NCBI RefSeq assembly: GCF_003943615.1
Contig: NZ_RJPZ01000003.1
Span: forward strand, 226,650-290,649
DNA length: 64,000 nt
Origin: Streptococcus australis
GTDB lineage: Bacteria > Bacillota > Bacilli > Lactobacillales > Streptococcaceae
Direction of reading: 5' to 3'
Shown here one piece after another: positions 1 through 9,541 of the stretch (within the stretch, counting starts at the first letter, position 1; every line of letters starts with the position of its first letter). Under the pieces are notes generated by a model that saw only the letters and a program-made list of their open reading frames with translations, was not told the origin of the DNA and did no database searches. The position numbers and the translations under genes are program-made.

Positions 1-548
1 AGGTCATCTTGCCAGTTTTGATTTGACCAGGTCGGAATCAAGACTTCCTTTAAGCCAGTTGGGGACACTACATTGCGAACAACTGCATCAAAGGTTCCTG
101 TGACTTCGTTGTTATTTTCTATACTTAAATCCCCTTGAGGACGACTTAGAGTACTAACTGTACGGCCAGACGGAGCCTTGGAACCAGCACTATAGAAAGT
201 AGTGGTCCCCGTTACTGGTTTTGAAGTTGACTCAGAGGATGGGGCAGATTGTTCTGCTGAAATAGGCTTTGTTTCTACTGGTTCGTCTACCTTCGTAACT
301 TCTGAGCTAGTAACTGGAAGCTCTGTTACTGGGGCTGGCGCCACATATTGATGAGTCCCTTCTTCTTGCTTTTCCTCGACAACTGGTGCTGAACTAGCTT
401 GTGTCGTTACTGCTTCACTTTCAGTGATTGCCGATTCTTTCACTCCCACTTCATCGGCATGGGCAACTTGAACTGAGGCAGCTAGCAATACAGCTGCACT
501 GGCAAAATAAATGAAATCCTTTTTTCTCATTTTCATTCCTTTAATCAT
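1..548 (-). CDS. Secreted protein with GBS_Bsp-like repeat (5' part only)
   Basis: An open frame of 182 codons runs off the left window edge. The ATG at 548-546 has a GGAGGG ribosome site 7 nt upstream. The N-terminus is a signal peptide: a short basic stretch, a hydrophobic core and an AHA cleavage site before DEVGVKE. A Ser/Thr/Pro/Glu-rich linker of about 90 residues follows. The last visible part (VTGTFDAVV ... VLIPTW) matches the start of a GBS_Bsp-like repeat, a module found in streptococcal surface proteins and peptidoglycan hydrolases. The catalytic or anchoring end lies outside the window, so function is open. It follows the capsule operon in the same direction but after a terminator, so it probably has its own promoter. 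Confidence 0.75.
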   Translation of the reverse strand, partial: MIKGMKMRKKDFIYFASAAVLLAASVQVAHADEVGVKESAITESEAVTTQASSAPVVEEKQEEGTHQYVAPAPVTELPVTSSEVTKVDEPVETKPISAEQSAPSSESTSKPVTGTTTFYSAGSKAPSGRTVSTLSRPQGDLSIENNNEVTGTFDAVVRNVVSPTGLKEVLIPTWSNQNWQDD

Positions 549-619
549 ATTTTATCCCTCCTATTTTAGCATACCGAGAGGGATTCGAAAAGGTTTCTAG
601 GCGTTTTTTCTAAAGAATA

Positions 620-645
620 TAAAAAAGAAGCCTTTTTAGGCTTCT
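620..645 (-). terminator. Terminator of the capsule operon
   Basis: Inverted repeat AGAAGCCT (626-633) / AGGCTTCT (638-645) with a TTTT loop. On the minus strand it is followed by six T's. It overlaps the stop codon of the last capsule gene. Confidence 0.75.
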
Positions 646-1699
646 ATTTTACAATTTTATTCAAGGCGTTTGTTAAATAACTTCCATTACGAATCTTTTG
701 GCCAATCCTTTTTGCATTGACAAGCAAGTCTTGGTAGTCCTGATCGTCTAACTGTTCAAGCGCTTGAGAGAGATCATACAACGATTCCACTGCAATCCCA
801 CAACCATTCTCTAAGACAAAATGTGAAAGAGCTGACTGTTTCCACACCACAAGCGGGAAGCCTGATGCCAGATAAAGTGAAGCCTTGTGAGAGTTGTTAT
901 AGCGAAGGTACTCACCAAAGACGCCACTACAGGTCTCAGCGCTATCACCATCCCAGACAAGCCCAAAACCACCCTCAAGAGCTGCTGGTAACTCGTCAGG
1001 TAGGAATGACCCAAAGTAAGCCTCATTCGCAAGAGCTCTGCTCTCGTCGAAGCCAACACCATAAAGGTTATAAGCAGGTTCTTCAGGAAGAGAGTAAAGA
1101 TAACCAGCTTTTTCCTGAGCTAAATTACCAGCCACAATAATTGGCTGATTCTTAGTAAGACCCGTCTTCTCTTGGAAATTTGGAATCAAATAGTCGAAAA
1201 TACCAAGGCTAACAATCTTATCCGCCTCAACCCCTTTATCCACCAAAACAGATTTCATGATTGGATTGTGGGCAATAATACCATCAGCTGCACCAAGAAG
1301 ACCTGATTCTTGAATTTGAATGCGAATCTTATGCTTCAAAGGGAAATTCTCAACATTGACATAACGAAGAGCTTCTAAATCGTGAATAATAAAATGAACT
1401 TTTACGCCTTTTTTCTGCGCTTTCTTTACATGATGTGTTGTGAAAAAACTATGATGAAGCATTGGGAACTGAATCAATAACTCATCACCTTGCTTTAGTT
1501 GATTCAAGGCCTGACCAATAGCCTTGGATTTATGAAGCTGTGCTTTAAGTGTACTCATCTCGTACCAATTATCAACTGAAAGAACCAAGGCTTGATAACC
1601 TTCTCTCTTTACAATTTCTTCAACATCATTACGTGCCTTATTACCGGCATTTTTAACATTGTTATCGTGTAAAAATTCTTCTTTTAAATAGTATTTCAT
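644..1699 (-). CDS. Glycosyltransferase, Gtf3/WbbI (galactofuranosyltransferase)-like
   Basis: This 351-residue protein is the last gene of the capsule operon. It resembles cytoplasmic GT-B 'sugar transferases' of the Gtf3/WbbI type, a family that includes beta-1,6-galactofuranosyltransferases and the streptococcal Gtf3 glucosyltransferase. Family features seen are VHFIIHDLEALR near residue 110, IIAHNPIMKS near 145 (acceptor side), and the C-terminal donor-site stretch GFGLVWDGDS ... YNNSHKASLYLASGFPLVVW (about 245-285). Because glf is two genes upstream, a galactofuranosyl donor is plausible, but that is inference. The gene starts 10 nt after the Stealth gene and is read with it. It ends in the operon terminator. 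Confidence 0.75.
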   Translation of the reverse strand: MKYYLKEEFLHDNNVKNAGNKARNDVEEIVKREGYQALVLSVDNWYEMSTLKAQLHKSKAIGQALNQLKQGDELLIQFPMLHHSFFTTHHVKKAQKKGVKVHFIIHDLEALRYVNVENFPLKHKIRIQIQESGLLGAADGIIAHNPIMKSVLVDKGVEADKIVSLGIFDYLIPNFQEKTGLTKNQPIIVAGNLAQEKAGYLYSLPEEPAYNLYGVGFDESRALANEAYFGSFLPDELPAALEGGFGLVWDGDSAETCSGVFGEYLRYNNSHKASLYLASGFPLVVWKQSALSHFVLENGCGIAVESLYDLSQALEQLDDQDYQDLLVNAKRIGQKIRNGSYLTNALNKIVK

Positions 1700-1709
1700 C
1701 TCTTATTTC

Positions 1710-2702
1710 TCATTTTTCAAAAGCTGATTTTTCAGGATAGCGTTCTTTCAAGATTTCCTTAAAATGAATGATATTCTCCTCTTTAAAGTCAACATCATCA
1801 TTCACACAAAGAAGTTTTTTATGTTTATCTTTAAAGATACTCTCTAATCGATCCACTTGATTCAGGTCTATCGACTCTCCAACATTCTTTGACATAGGAT
1901 AAAACTGATTACTTTCAATTTGCCAATGCTGACAGATGTATTGATTAACATCTACTCCATAGTCTCTCAATTGATTTCGTGACGTTTTATCTAAGGTTTC
2001 ACCCTCAATTTCCCATAAATGTGCCAAGGTACTCTTTTTCATTGGAACAGGTACATGCTGGTTCACATAGCCTGTTGGTCCCCATGGCAAAAGTAACAAG
2101 TTTTTCAAAACTAAAGACCCATAACGATAATTAAAGAATTTCCAAGGTGAAGATTTTAAGGCTTTTTTATTAGGAAAATGGCGATAAATCAATTCAACAT
2201 TATTGTGATAAGTATTGGTAAATGGTGACCAAGGAACCAAAGCATCATAAACCGCTAAAAGCTTCGGTTGCCCATTCTTATAAAAATCCGAAGGTTGACT
2301 ATCTCTGATTAAGTACATATCATCATTGAAATAGAGATAGTTTTCCGACAAGCCTTCAATCCGATGGAGGTTAAGCTCAATAGCCGCTGAATTATAAGTA
2401 GGTAAATACTCTTTAGGGATAAATTCTTTATGAGTAACCAACTTGAGTTTTGGATGCTCTAAGTTTAACCATTCCGGTTTTTGGCCATTGGTGACTAAGT
2501 AAACATGATTTACCCAAGAAGCATGCTTTTCAATCATTCGAAACCAATAATTAAAAATGCCGTAATCACGATAGCGTTGCTCACCATCGATTTCTTGGTC
2601 TATTTCTGCTATTTGATCTGTCACGACTTGTTTCTCGCGGATAAACTCCAGGTCACTTCCGTCAACCCAAAGAACCACGATATCAATTTTATCTTGCGTC
2701 AT
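1710..2702 (-). CDS. Stealth-family capsular polysaccharide phosphotransferase
   Basis: 330 residues. The N-terminus carries the Stealth conserved region 1 motif (IVVLWVDGSD, residues 8-17). Region 2 follows around 41-95 (RYRDYGIFNYWFRMIEKH, then VYLVTNGQ), and NENYLYFNDDMYL-like region 3 around 140-150. These proteins transfer hexose-1-phosphate from a nucleotide sugar to the growing repeat unit and so create phosphodiester linkages. WefC of oral streptococcal receptor polysaccharides is a characterised relative. Its start overlaps the glf stop (ATGA), implying translational coupling. No signal peptide or membrane segment is seen, fitting action on the cytoplasmic face. Donor sugar (Gal-1-P or GalNAc-1-P) cannot be told from sequence. 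Confidence 0.88.
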   Translation of the reverse strand: MTQDKIDIVVLWVDGSDLEFIREKQVVTDQIAEIDQEIDGEQRYRDYGIFNYWFRMIEKHASWVNHVYLVTNGQKPEWLNLEHPKLKLVTHKEFIPKEYLPTYNSAAIELNLHRIEGLSENYLYFNDDMYLIRDSQPSDFYKNGQPKLLAVYDALVPWSPFTNTYHNNVELIYRHFPNKKALKSSPWKFFNYRYGSLVLKNLLLLPWGPTGYVNQHVPVPMKKSTLAHLWEIEGETLDKTSRNQLRDYGVDVNQYICQHWQIESNQFYPMSKNVGESIDLNQVDRLESIFKDKHKKLLCVNDDVDFKEENIIHFKEILKERYPEKSAFEK

Positions 2703-3799
2703 TTAGTAAATTCTTTCTCAACGACCTCTAGAGCACGCTCAATGACCACGTGCATGTCATAGTATTTATAGTCTGCTAGGCGCCCACAGAAGATAACCTT
2801 GTCATTTTTAACTGCTTCTTCTTGGTACTTGGCAAACATAGCGTTGTTCTTTTCATCGTTGATTGGATAGTAGGGTTCATCCCCACGTTTCCAGTCAGCT
2901 GGGTATTCACGGGTGATGACTGTCTTCGGTTGGGTTCCATACTCGAAGTGCTTGTGCTCAATGATCCGAGTATAAGGAATTTCTCGCTCGGTGTAGTTGA
3001 CTACAGCATTACCTTGATAATTTTCCTCATCCAAAATTTCGTGTTCAAAACGCAGGCTACGGTACTCCAACTCCCCGTGCTTGTAGTCAAAGTACTGGTC
3101 AATCATCCCTGTAAAGACTACTTTTTCCGCTGATGCTTCCAGCTCTTCACGATTGGCAAAGAAATCAACCCCAAGCTCTACTTCTACATCGCCCAACATG
3201 TTTTCAATGATGACATTGTAACCACCGATTGGAATACCTTGGAAACGGTCATTAAAGTAGTTATTATCAAAAGTCAAACGCACTGGGAGGCGCTTGATGA
3301 TAAATGGTGGAAGGTCTGTTGCAGAACGTCCCCATTGTTTTTCCGTGTATCCTTTGATCAACTTTTCATAGATATCTGGACCAATCAACTTGATGGCTTG
3401 TTCTTCCAAGTTTTTTGGCTCAACATCTTTCATATCCGCCGTTTGTTCCGCAATCTTGTCCTTAACTTCTTGTGGAGTCTTAGTGCCCCACATAGCGTAG
3501 AAGGTATTCATGTTGAAGGGAAGATTGTAGAGCCCCCCCTTGTAATTAGCCACCGGTGAGTTGATATAGTTATTAAACTCAGCAAACTGGTTGACATAGT
3601 CCCAAACTTTTTTGTTGGACGTATGGAAAATGTGGGCACCATACTTGTGAACATTGACTCCTTCAACTTCTTCGCAGTAGATATTGCCACCAATGTGGTC
3701 CCGTTTATCAATGACTCTTACTTTTTTGCCACGCTTGGTTGCCTCATGAGCAAAAATTGCCCCCGATAAACCAGCACCAACAATCAGATAATCGTACAT
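2699..3799 (-). CDS. glf: UDP-galactopyranose mutase
   Basis: 366 residues, normal for the family. This FAD enzyme interconverts UDP-galactopyranose and UDP-galactofuranose, the donor for Galf residues in surface glycans. The N-terminus has the dinucleotide-binding motif YLIVGAGLSGAIFAHEA (4-20) with an acidic residue ending strand 2 (VRVIDKRDHIGGN). The UDP-binding/catalytic core shows FHTSNKKVWDYVNQF, GYTEKQWGR and the C-terminal FCGRLADYKYYDMHVVIERAL. The start has AGGAG six bases upstream. Its presence means the polymer built by this locus very probably contains Galf. Confidence 0.97.
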   Translation of the reverse strand: MYDYLIVGAGLSGAIFAHEATKRGKKVRVIDKRDHIGGNIYCEEVEGVNVHKYGAHIFHTSNKKVWDYVNQFAEFNNYINSPVANYKGGLYNLPFNMNTFYAMWGTKTPQEVKDKIAEQTADMKDVEPKNLEEQAIKLIGPDIYEKLIKGYTEKQWGRSATDLPPFIIKRLPVRLTFDNNYFNDRFQGIPIGGYNVIIENMLGDVEVELGVDFFANREELEASAEKVVFTGMIDQYFDYKHGELEYRSLRFEHEILDEENYQGNAVVNYTEREIPYTRIIEHKHFEYGTQPKTVITREYPADWKRGDEPYYPINDEKNNAMFAKYQEEAVKNDKVIFCGRLADYKYYDMHVVIERALEVVEKEFTK

Positions 3800-3819
3800 A
3801 GTTGTCTCCTATTTATAAT

Positions 3820-4818
3820 TTATAATTTAACGATTCGATTGAAATAAGGGATTTTCATTAATATTCCAACCACAATAAAACTTACACTCAATGTGAAGAT
3901 GAGAAAAAACAAATGTGCTCCTGCAAAACTAAATCCAACTGATTTCTCCCACACTTTCATAACATATGTATGTATAACAAAAATTCCCATAGTTTGATTA
4001 GAAAGATAGATTATCCATCTGTTTTTATCTGTATTTAAATCAAACGTCAGTACCGTCAAAAAAGTCCCTAAACTTACAACTTTCACAAAAATACTATCAT
4101 AAAAATATTCAGCAAAAAGATTATGGTGAATATACTTCGCTAGCATAAATAAGATTAACGGTGAAGCAAATAGTAAAACTACGGTTATTTCTTTCATCCA
4201 ACTCCTAAAACACTTTTTAAGAGTATCCAAGCTAAATTGTGCTAGAAATCCACCTAAAATATAATAGAAAAACCAGGTCCATAATCTAAATGTCTGTATA
4301 ACATAAACTTGCACTGGCATTTGAAGTAAAATATTTGTCAGCTCAACTACCAAACCGATAATTACCAGTACAGAAAGAACCAACAAATACCGTTTTTTTG
4401 ATTTTAGAAATTTTTTCAAAATTGGTAGACACAAGTAAATAAGAATTAAAGCACCAAAAAACCAAAACTGGAAAAAATAACCTCTTTGTAACAAAGAACC
4501 CAAAACTTTTTTAATTGGGTTTTCTGAAAAATCCCTCTTATAAATCCAAATGATTAAAGTCCATATAGATACGGTTACAAGAATCCATTTTATTTTTTGC
4601 AGGATGTATGAATAGCTTATTTCATTTTTTCCCAATAACAAATAGCCATTTACCATAAAAAATAGCGGAATTGAATAGGTACCTAAGTAATATAAGTATG
4701 TTAAGTAATTCCAAGATCCAGTTTCTTTAAATCCTGGCATTGTGGTATGGAGTAAAACAACTCCTATACAAGCCATAATTTTAAGCAAATCTAGGTTTGT
4801 ATTCCGTACTTTCTTCAT
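3820..4818 (-). CDS. Membrane acyltransferase (acyltransferase 3 family), probable polysaccharide O-acetyltransferase
   Basis: 332 residues with about ten hydrophobic segments. The N-terminus NLDLLKIMACIGVVLLHT (8-25) is the acyltransferase-3 signature, with the conserved His at the end of the first helix. SIPLFFMVNGYLL follows in helix 2. Members move acetyl groups across the membrane onto surface sugars, so here it would O-acetylate the capsular repeat unit. The start overlaps the wzx stop by ATGA. The DNA is clearly more AT-rich than glf or wzx on either side, which points to separate acquisition. The acylated sugar is unknown. Confidence 0.85.
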   Translation of the reverse strand: MKKVRNTNLDLLKIMACIGVVLLHTTMPGFKETGSWNYLTYLYYLGTYSIPLFFMVNGYLLLGKNEISYSYILQKIKWILVTVSIWTLIIWIYKRDFSENPIKKVLGSLLQRGYFFQFWFFGALILIYLCLPILKKFLKSKKRYLLVLSVLVIIGLVVELTNILLQMPVQVYVIQTFRLWTWFFYYILGGFLAQFSLDTLKKCFRSWMKEITVVLLFASPLILFMLAKYIHHNLFAEYFYDSIFVKVVSLGTFLTVLTFDLNTDKNRWIIYLSNQTMGIFVIHTYVMKVWEKSVGFSFAGAHLFFLIFTLSVSFIVVGILMKIPYFNRIVKL

Positions 4819-6236
4819 TTCGATTGTTTTCCTATTATTTGTTTTAACTCTTTCACATCTACCACTTTCAGAACTAGAATAGCAAGCAGGTAAATGAGGA
4901 CACCAAGCACTGCATACACAAGAACATTTAAAGTAGGTGAAAAATGCAAGAATGGTTTTGCACTTAGCAACAAGCCATACATTATAGCAGAAGCGAGAAT
5001 AATTTTTGCCATAGCCCCAAGAATCGGTACTTCCTTGAGGTAATGACGGGTATAGTACAATTGAATTCCCCAGACCAAGGATTCTGTTAAAACCGAAACA
5101 ATGGCTGCACCGATAAAACCAAAGTGAGGCAAGAAGAGCAAATTCAACCCGACACTGACAATGGCAGGAACAGTGGTCGAAATCATAAATTCTTTGTTTT
5201 TATCATGCGGGATGAGGATTTGAATCCCCATGATATTGGTCCAGCCGATAAAGAACATTCTAAAAATCATGATGGCTATGGCATAACGCGCATCCTGGAA
5301 ATCCCTCCCTAGGAAGAATTGAACAAAGTCATCATTGACAATCAGCATGCCGGCAATGATGGGGAAAATGACCAAATTATAAATCAAAAAGGACATTTGG
5401 TGCATCTTGTTGACAGCCTTGTGGTACCCTGAGGATAAGAGGCTCGATACCCGAGGCAACATGACACTTCCCAGTGAGGTCACTAGGGTCAGCAAAATAT
5501 TGACCAATTTCAAGGCCTGATCATAGATCCCCACATCCTTTGTAGAGGCGAGAGCCCCCAGCATGGTCCGGTCAAGGGTGACATAGAGGGAAATAGCAAT
5601 CTGCGGTAAAAAAAGCAGAATGACCGGTTTTAAATGCACCCGTGCATAAGCCATATCAAAATGGGCTTTCCCAATAAATTCACGGGCGGGCAACCACATA
5701 CTGAGCTGACCTAATAATTCAAAGATCGTTAGTAAGAATACATAGAGATAAAGATCATTAGCAGACTTAACAAACAAGAAGATGGAGATGACTCCAACCA
5801 GTTTGACCGTGATATTTCGAATCGTAATCTTGCGAAAGTCCTCTAAGCCCTGAAAGAGCCAGGAAATATCGAGCCCTTTTGATACTAAGCAAAGGCCCAA
5901 GATATAGGCAACAGGATTTTGCATGGAAGGAAGGGCCAAGAAAAGCAAGAGATAGAGTAAAATGGAGACAAAGGTCGCGCCTAACTGGAGAGTATAAATC
6001 CCCCAGAAATTCTTTTGGATGTCCTTGCGGTGTCCTGAGATCTCCTTGGTTCCATAATTGGCTACTCCTAGGGTCGCTAAAAGGATAAAGTAGGTGACAA
6101 TGGAGTTGAAATAGCCGTAAGTCCCTAAGTCATCTGAACTAAAAACCCGTGTCACATAAGGTGTGGTGATAATCGGTAGAATAATCACTAGCAACTGGTA
6201 GGAGAGATTATAGGCGTAATTTTTAAGAACTTTCAT
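4815..6236 (-). CDS. wzx: Repeat-unit flippase (Wzx)
   Basis: 473 residues with 12-14 membrane-spanning segments. It is a polysaccharide-transporter family protein: N-terminal NYAYNLSYQLLVIILPIITTPYVTR and the conserved GTYGYFNSIVTYFILLATLGVANYGTKEI. These flip undecaprenyl-PP-linked repeat units to the outer face for Wzy. Base composition looks richer in G+C than wzy upstream and the acyltransferase downstream, so this gene may have a separate history within the mosaic operon. The start is preceded only by a weak ribosome site. Confidence 0.9.
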   Translation of the reverse strand: MKVLKNYAYNLSYQLLVIILPIITTPYVTRVFSSDDLGTYGYFNSIVTYFILLATLGVANYGTKEISGHRKDIQKNFWGIYTLQLGATFVSILLYLLLFLALPSMQNPVAYILGLCLVSKGLDISWLFQGLEDFRKITIRNITVKLVGVISIFLFVKSANDLYLYVFLLTIFELLGQLSMWLPAREFIGKAHFDMAYARVHLKPVILLFLPQIAISLYVTLDRTMLGALASTKDVGIYDQALKLVNILLTLVTSLGSVMLPRVSSLLSSGYHKAVNKMHQMSFLIYNLVIFPIIAGMLIVNDDFVQFFLGRDFQDARYAIAIMIFRMFFIGWTNIMGIQILIPHDKNKEFMISTTVPAIVSVGLNLLFLPHFGFIGAAIVSVLTESLVWGIQLYYTRHYLKEVPILGAMAKIILASAIMYGLLLSAKPFLHFSPTLNVLVYAVLGVLIYLLAILVLKVVDVKELKQIIGKQSK

Positions 6237-6285
6237 AAGGATGTAACTCGTCTTAATCTTTCTTTTTAACTGGACTTAACTCTTT

Positions 6286-7461
6286 TTATTCAATTTTATT
6301 ATCTGGATTCATAATAAACAATCGACTGATGAACAAAATTAATGGAGAGTAGCGAAGAACCAACATCTGAGGATCGAACATTCCATGGATAATCATAATT
6401 CCTAGGCAAGCCAGTACGATATCTTTTTGAATGGATATGAAATATTTCATAACTTTAGTAAGAGCAAACAACATGAAGGCACTGACAATCAAGCCATCAA
6501 TAACCAATAATTGAACAAAAGAGCTATCAATATAATTGTAATTACTAGTGAAATTTCCAAACATATCAAGAGTTGTAAAGGAAATTGGTTGCCCTAACCA
6601 AGATACACCAAAATTTCGGAAACCATCCACACTGAGACGCAAACGATTATGCGTAAATTGATCGACTAAGTGAAAAAGATTACCAGATGAATAAAAACAG
6701 AAATATAAGATAACAACTAAGGCTAGAATAAAACCATAATTCGTTACTCGAGAAATCCAAAAATTCTCAATAATAAAACCTTTTTTAAATATTTTGATAC
6801 TAAATAAAGCATATGTGAGTATCAAAATACTTAAGTAAAATGGACTAGATGTCGAAGTTTGTTGGTGCATATATATCGTAGCCGAAAGTAAGACCAGCAA
6901 TTCCATGTAAGATATTTTTTTACCACGAAACATCAGATAGCTACACAAGGCAAAAAACATTCTCTGTGAAGCAAATGATACATAGTTAAAACCTAAACTA
7001 AAACGATAGCCACCATCCGCTCTCATAAACATATTCGAAATCACGCCCTTATTGCTAGCAAAAATCGTCAAAATAAGGACTAGAAATGTAGCAAAAGAAA
7101 AAGTTCCTAGTAGCTTTCTATAATCTATATCTCTGGCAGAAAAAACTAGTAATAAAACGTTTATGTCAAGTAAACCATCACGATTTTTTGAAACTATCAA
7201 CATTGAAAAGAGGAAGGCCAGTGCTATCAACAACGATTTCCAGTGAAATCTAAAGTAATACAAGGTCTTCGGAAGAGTGATAAACTCTTTTATAAAAATC
7301 ATGATAATAGTAAAATAGAGAAGCATCCTATACAGGGATAGAAAACCATCTAATCGAATGAAATAAGTAGTTGTGGCTAATGAAGCAACAACTACCCACA
7401 CAAACAGTGTAGATAAGTATATTTTTTCTGAGATAAAACGATTGTTCATCACAATAGTCAT
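6286..7461 (-). CDS. wzy: Repeat-unit polymerase (Wzy)
   Basis: 391 residues, mostly hydrophobic, with 10-12 predicted membrane segments and a larger polar loop around 270-305 (FTHNRLRLSVDGFRNFG ... NYNYIDSSFVQLLV). The D-S-S-F motif before a helix is common in Wzy/EpsG/O-antigen-polymerase-like proteins. Sequence conservation among polymerases is very low, so the call rests on topology, size, and being the only such protein in an otherwise complete Wzx/Wzy locus. GAAAGG lies 5 nt before the chosen ATG. The gene is AT-rich. Confidence 0.8.
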   Translation of the reverse strand: MTIVMNNRFISEKIYLSTLFVWVVVASLATTTYFIRLDGFLSLYRMLLYFTIIMIFIKEFITLPKTLYYFRFHWKSLLIALAFLFSMLIVSKNRDGLLDINVLLLVFSARDIDYRKLLGTFSFATFLVLILTIFASNKGVISNMFMRADGGYRFSLGFNYVSFASQRMFFALCSYLMFRGKKISYMELLVLLSATIYMHQQTSTSSPFYLSILILTYALFSIKIFKKGFIIENFWISRVTNYGFILALVVILYFCFYSSGNLFHLVDQFTHNRLRLSVDGFRNFGVSWLGQPISFTTLDMFGNFTSNYNYIDSSFVQLLVIDGLIVSAFMLFALTKVMKYFISIQKDIVLACLGIMIIHGMFDPQMLVLRYSPLILFISRLFIMNPDNKIE

Positions 7462-7540
7462 CCAAACCTTTCAATCATAATAATAAAGTCTTATTACTGG
7501 TATCTATAAAAAACCTCTCACAACTAAATAGTGAATCCCC

Positions 7541-8530
7541 CTATTTTATCAAGGTTTGTAGTTTTTTTAAAAAAATTACTGTCAGATACATTCTGAGATG
7601 TAATAACCGCCTAATTAGAGGATGAAGCGGAGAAGTAGTTTTTTTTAGCAAGGCAATCATCTCTTGATTTCTACACAAGACCTCAACATAGTGTCGTTTT
7701 TTAGAAAGAGACATCTTTTGCTCTGATATGTTCTGAATATTACTCATCAGGATGCGTGCCTTTATTTGATCTATAAATTGATCATCATGAATATTCCAGC
7801 TTGTCATCAACTGATCAACTTTTCCTAGTTCTTCCAATTGGTAGATCATACGATTAGGATTATACTGTCCCATCGCAGAATCTACTCTTCCTGAAATATA
7901 GACATAATAACCAGATTTCAGCAAGAAAACCGCATTAACATGCTGGTAAACATTCAGATTGAAACGAACATCTTCTCCTAATTCATAGGATTCAAAAACA
8001 ATTTGATGTTCCTCCAGAAATTCTCTACGGTAAATTTTATTCCAAACAGTATACATCATGTCTGTTAACCATAATTCTTGAAAAAGCCCAATAAAATCAC
8101 TTTTGTCTTTTTTTCCTTCAGTAGGGAGTATTTTTTCCGATCGATTTATTTCTGATAAGTTCTTTTCAATCGAATTATAGTAACTAAACACTACTAAGTC
8201 TAATTGTGAATCTAATTGACTTTCTACATCTGAAAATAGATTTCCCACAAGATAGTCATCCGCATCCACAAAACAAATGAACTCGCCTTTTGCTTTGGCT
8301 AAACCAAAATTACGGGCTGAACCGACACCCTTATTTGGAATATGATAGGCTGTAATATTTGCAAACTGAGCCGCATAATCCTCACAGATTTGACCACTCT
8401 GATCTTTGGAGCCATTATCAATCAACAAAATTTCCAAATCCGCATAATTTTGAGCAAGTAGACTATCGATACAACGAGGGAGATAATTCTCTACATTATA
8501 TACCGGTACAATGACTGAATACTTTATCAT
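7541..8530 (-). CDS. Glycosyltransferase family 2
   Basis: 329 residues. The N-terminal GT-A fold is clear: YSVIVPVYNVENYLPRCIDS (4-23), ILLIDNGSKDQSGQICEDYA (34-53) and the metal/nucleotide site FICFVDADDYL near 88-98. The C-terminal half is variable, with a basic and hydrophobic tail. It is inverting, cytoplasmic or membrane-associated, and adds one sugar of the repeat unit. Paralogous in layout to the next gene upstream, 17 nt away. Donor and linkage cannot be inferred. AT-rich. Confidence 0.87.
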   Translation of the reverse strand: MIKYSVIVPVYNVENYLPRCIDSLLAQNYADLEILLIDNGSKDQSGQICEDYAAQFANITAYHIPNKGVGSARNFGLAKAKGEFICFVDADDYLVGNLFSDVESQLDSQLDLVVFSYYNSIEKNLSEINRSEKILPTEGKKDKSDFIGLFQELWLTDMMYTVWNKIYRREFLEEHQIVFESYELGEDVRFNLNVYQHVNAVFLLKSGYYVYISGRVDSAMGQYNPNRMIYQLEELGKVDQLMTSWNIHDDQFIDQIKARILMSNIQNISEQKMSLSKKRHYVEVLCRNQEMIALLKKTTSPLHPLIRRLLHLRMYLTVIFLKKLQTLIK

Positions 8531-8547
8531 AATCTCCTAAATTTCTC

Positions 8548-9522
8548 TCACTTCATCCCTTGTATAGCGAAAGCCAGCTTTAATAAACGCATACGGTACA
8601 ACAAATATTTGATTCTATTTGGAATAGATTTTATTTCACTACACGTCAATTTATTTTTTTCTAATTCCTGTTTCACTTCACTTGTAATATCACTATAATT
8701 TTTATGTAGTTTAGCTTTATATAAACTAGCCAGTATGTGCGTTAAACCATTTACATAATAAAGTTGTGAGATGTGGAACTCCTCTTGGTTCAATTGAGAA
8801 CGAACAAAATCAGAATAAAAAACTTCTTTGTAAAACCCAAACATATCTATAAACTTCTTCTCATTCCAAGACTGTGTAATAGAATCTGGGTTATCGATTA
8901 AGTAGTGATAGTACTTTTGATTTGTCGCATAAACCTTCTTTGCTGAAAGAAAAAGCTTGTAATTGGTTCCCAAATCTTCATAATATTTCCCTTTTGGAAA
9001 TAGGATATCATGATCCATAAATAGAGACTTCCTATAGATTTTGTCGTTAGCAAAACCTGTAATGTAACTATGCTTCAACATTTCTACAAAAGCATCTTTC
9101 CCCTCAAAGACTATAGTCACTACTGAATCCGAAACTATAGCATCTTCTTCACTCTTAACAAACTCCCGGTTAAAAGAAATGATATCAAATTTTTGAGATT
9201 CAAGCGCTTCTGACAAGGCTATAAAGGTATCTGGCTCAATCCAATCATCCGAATCAGGAAAATAAACATATTCTCCCTTGGCCTGAGAAAGACCCGTATT
9301 CCTAGCTTCTGAAAGTCCGCCATTCTCCTTATGAATAACTGAAATAAAGTCATACGTTTTGACATAGTTATCACAAATTTGAGGAGAATGATCAGTACTT
9401 CCATCATCTACAAGTAGAATTTCATATTTTTTCCAATCTTGGGCAATTACGCTTTCAACACATCGTTTTAAATACTTTTCGACATTATATACTGGAATAA
9501 CAACAGTTAAAAGTGGTTTCAT
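8548..9522 (-). CDS. Glycosyltransferase family 2
   Basis: 324 residues. GT-A motifs: LTVVIPVYNVEKYLKRCVES (4-23), ILLVDDGSTDHSPQICDNY (35-53), NGGLSEARNTGLSQAKGEY and YFPDSDDWIEPD (about 90-101). The start has AGGTGGGG five bases upstream. It adds one residue of the capsular repeat unit. Its sequence differs enough from the neighbouring GT2 to imply a different linkage rather than a recent duplication. Confidence 0.88.
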   Translation of the reverse strand: MKPLLTVVIPVYNVEKYLKRCVESVIAQDWKKYEILLVDDGSTDHSPQICDNYVKTYDFISVIHKENGGLSEARNTGLSQAKGEYVYFPDSDDWIEPDTFIALSEALESQKFDIISFNREFVKSEEDAIVSDSVVTIVFEGKDAFVEMLKHSYITGFANDKIYRKSLFMDHDILFPKGKYYEDLGTNYKLFLSAKKVYATNQKYYHYLIDNPDSITQSWNEKKFIDMFGFYKEVFYSDFVRSQLNQEEFHISQLYYVNGLTHILASLYKAKLHKNYSDITSEVKQELEKNKLTCSEIKSIPNRIKYLLYRMRLLKLAFAIQGMK

Positions 9523-9541
9523 AGATACCCCACCTAAATCT

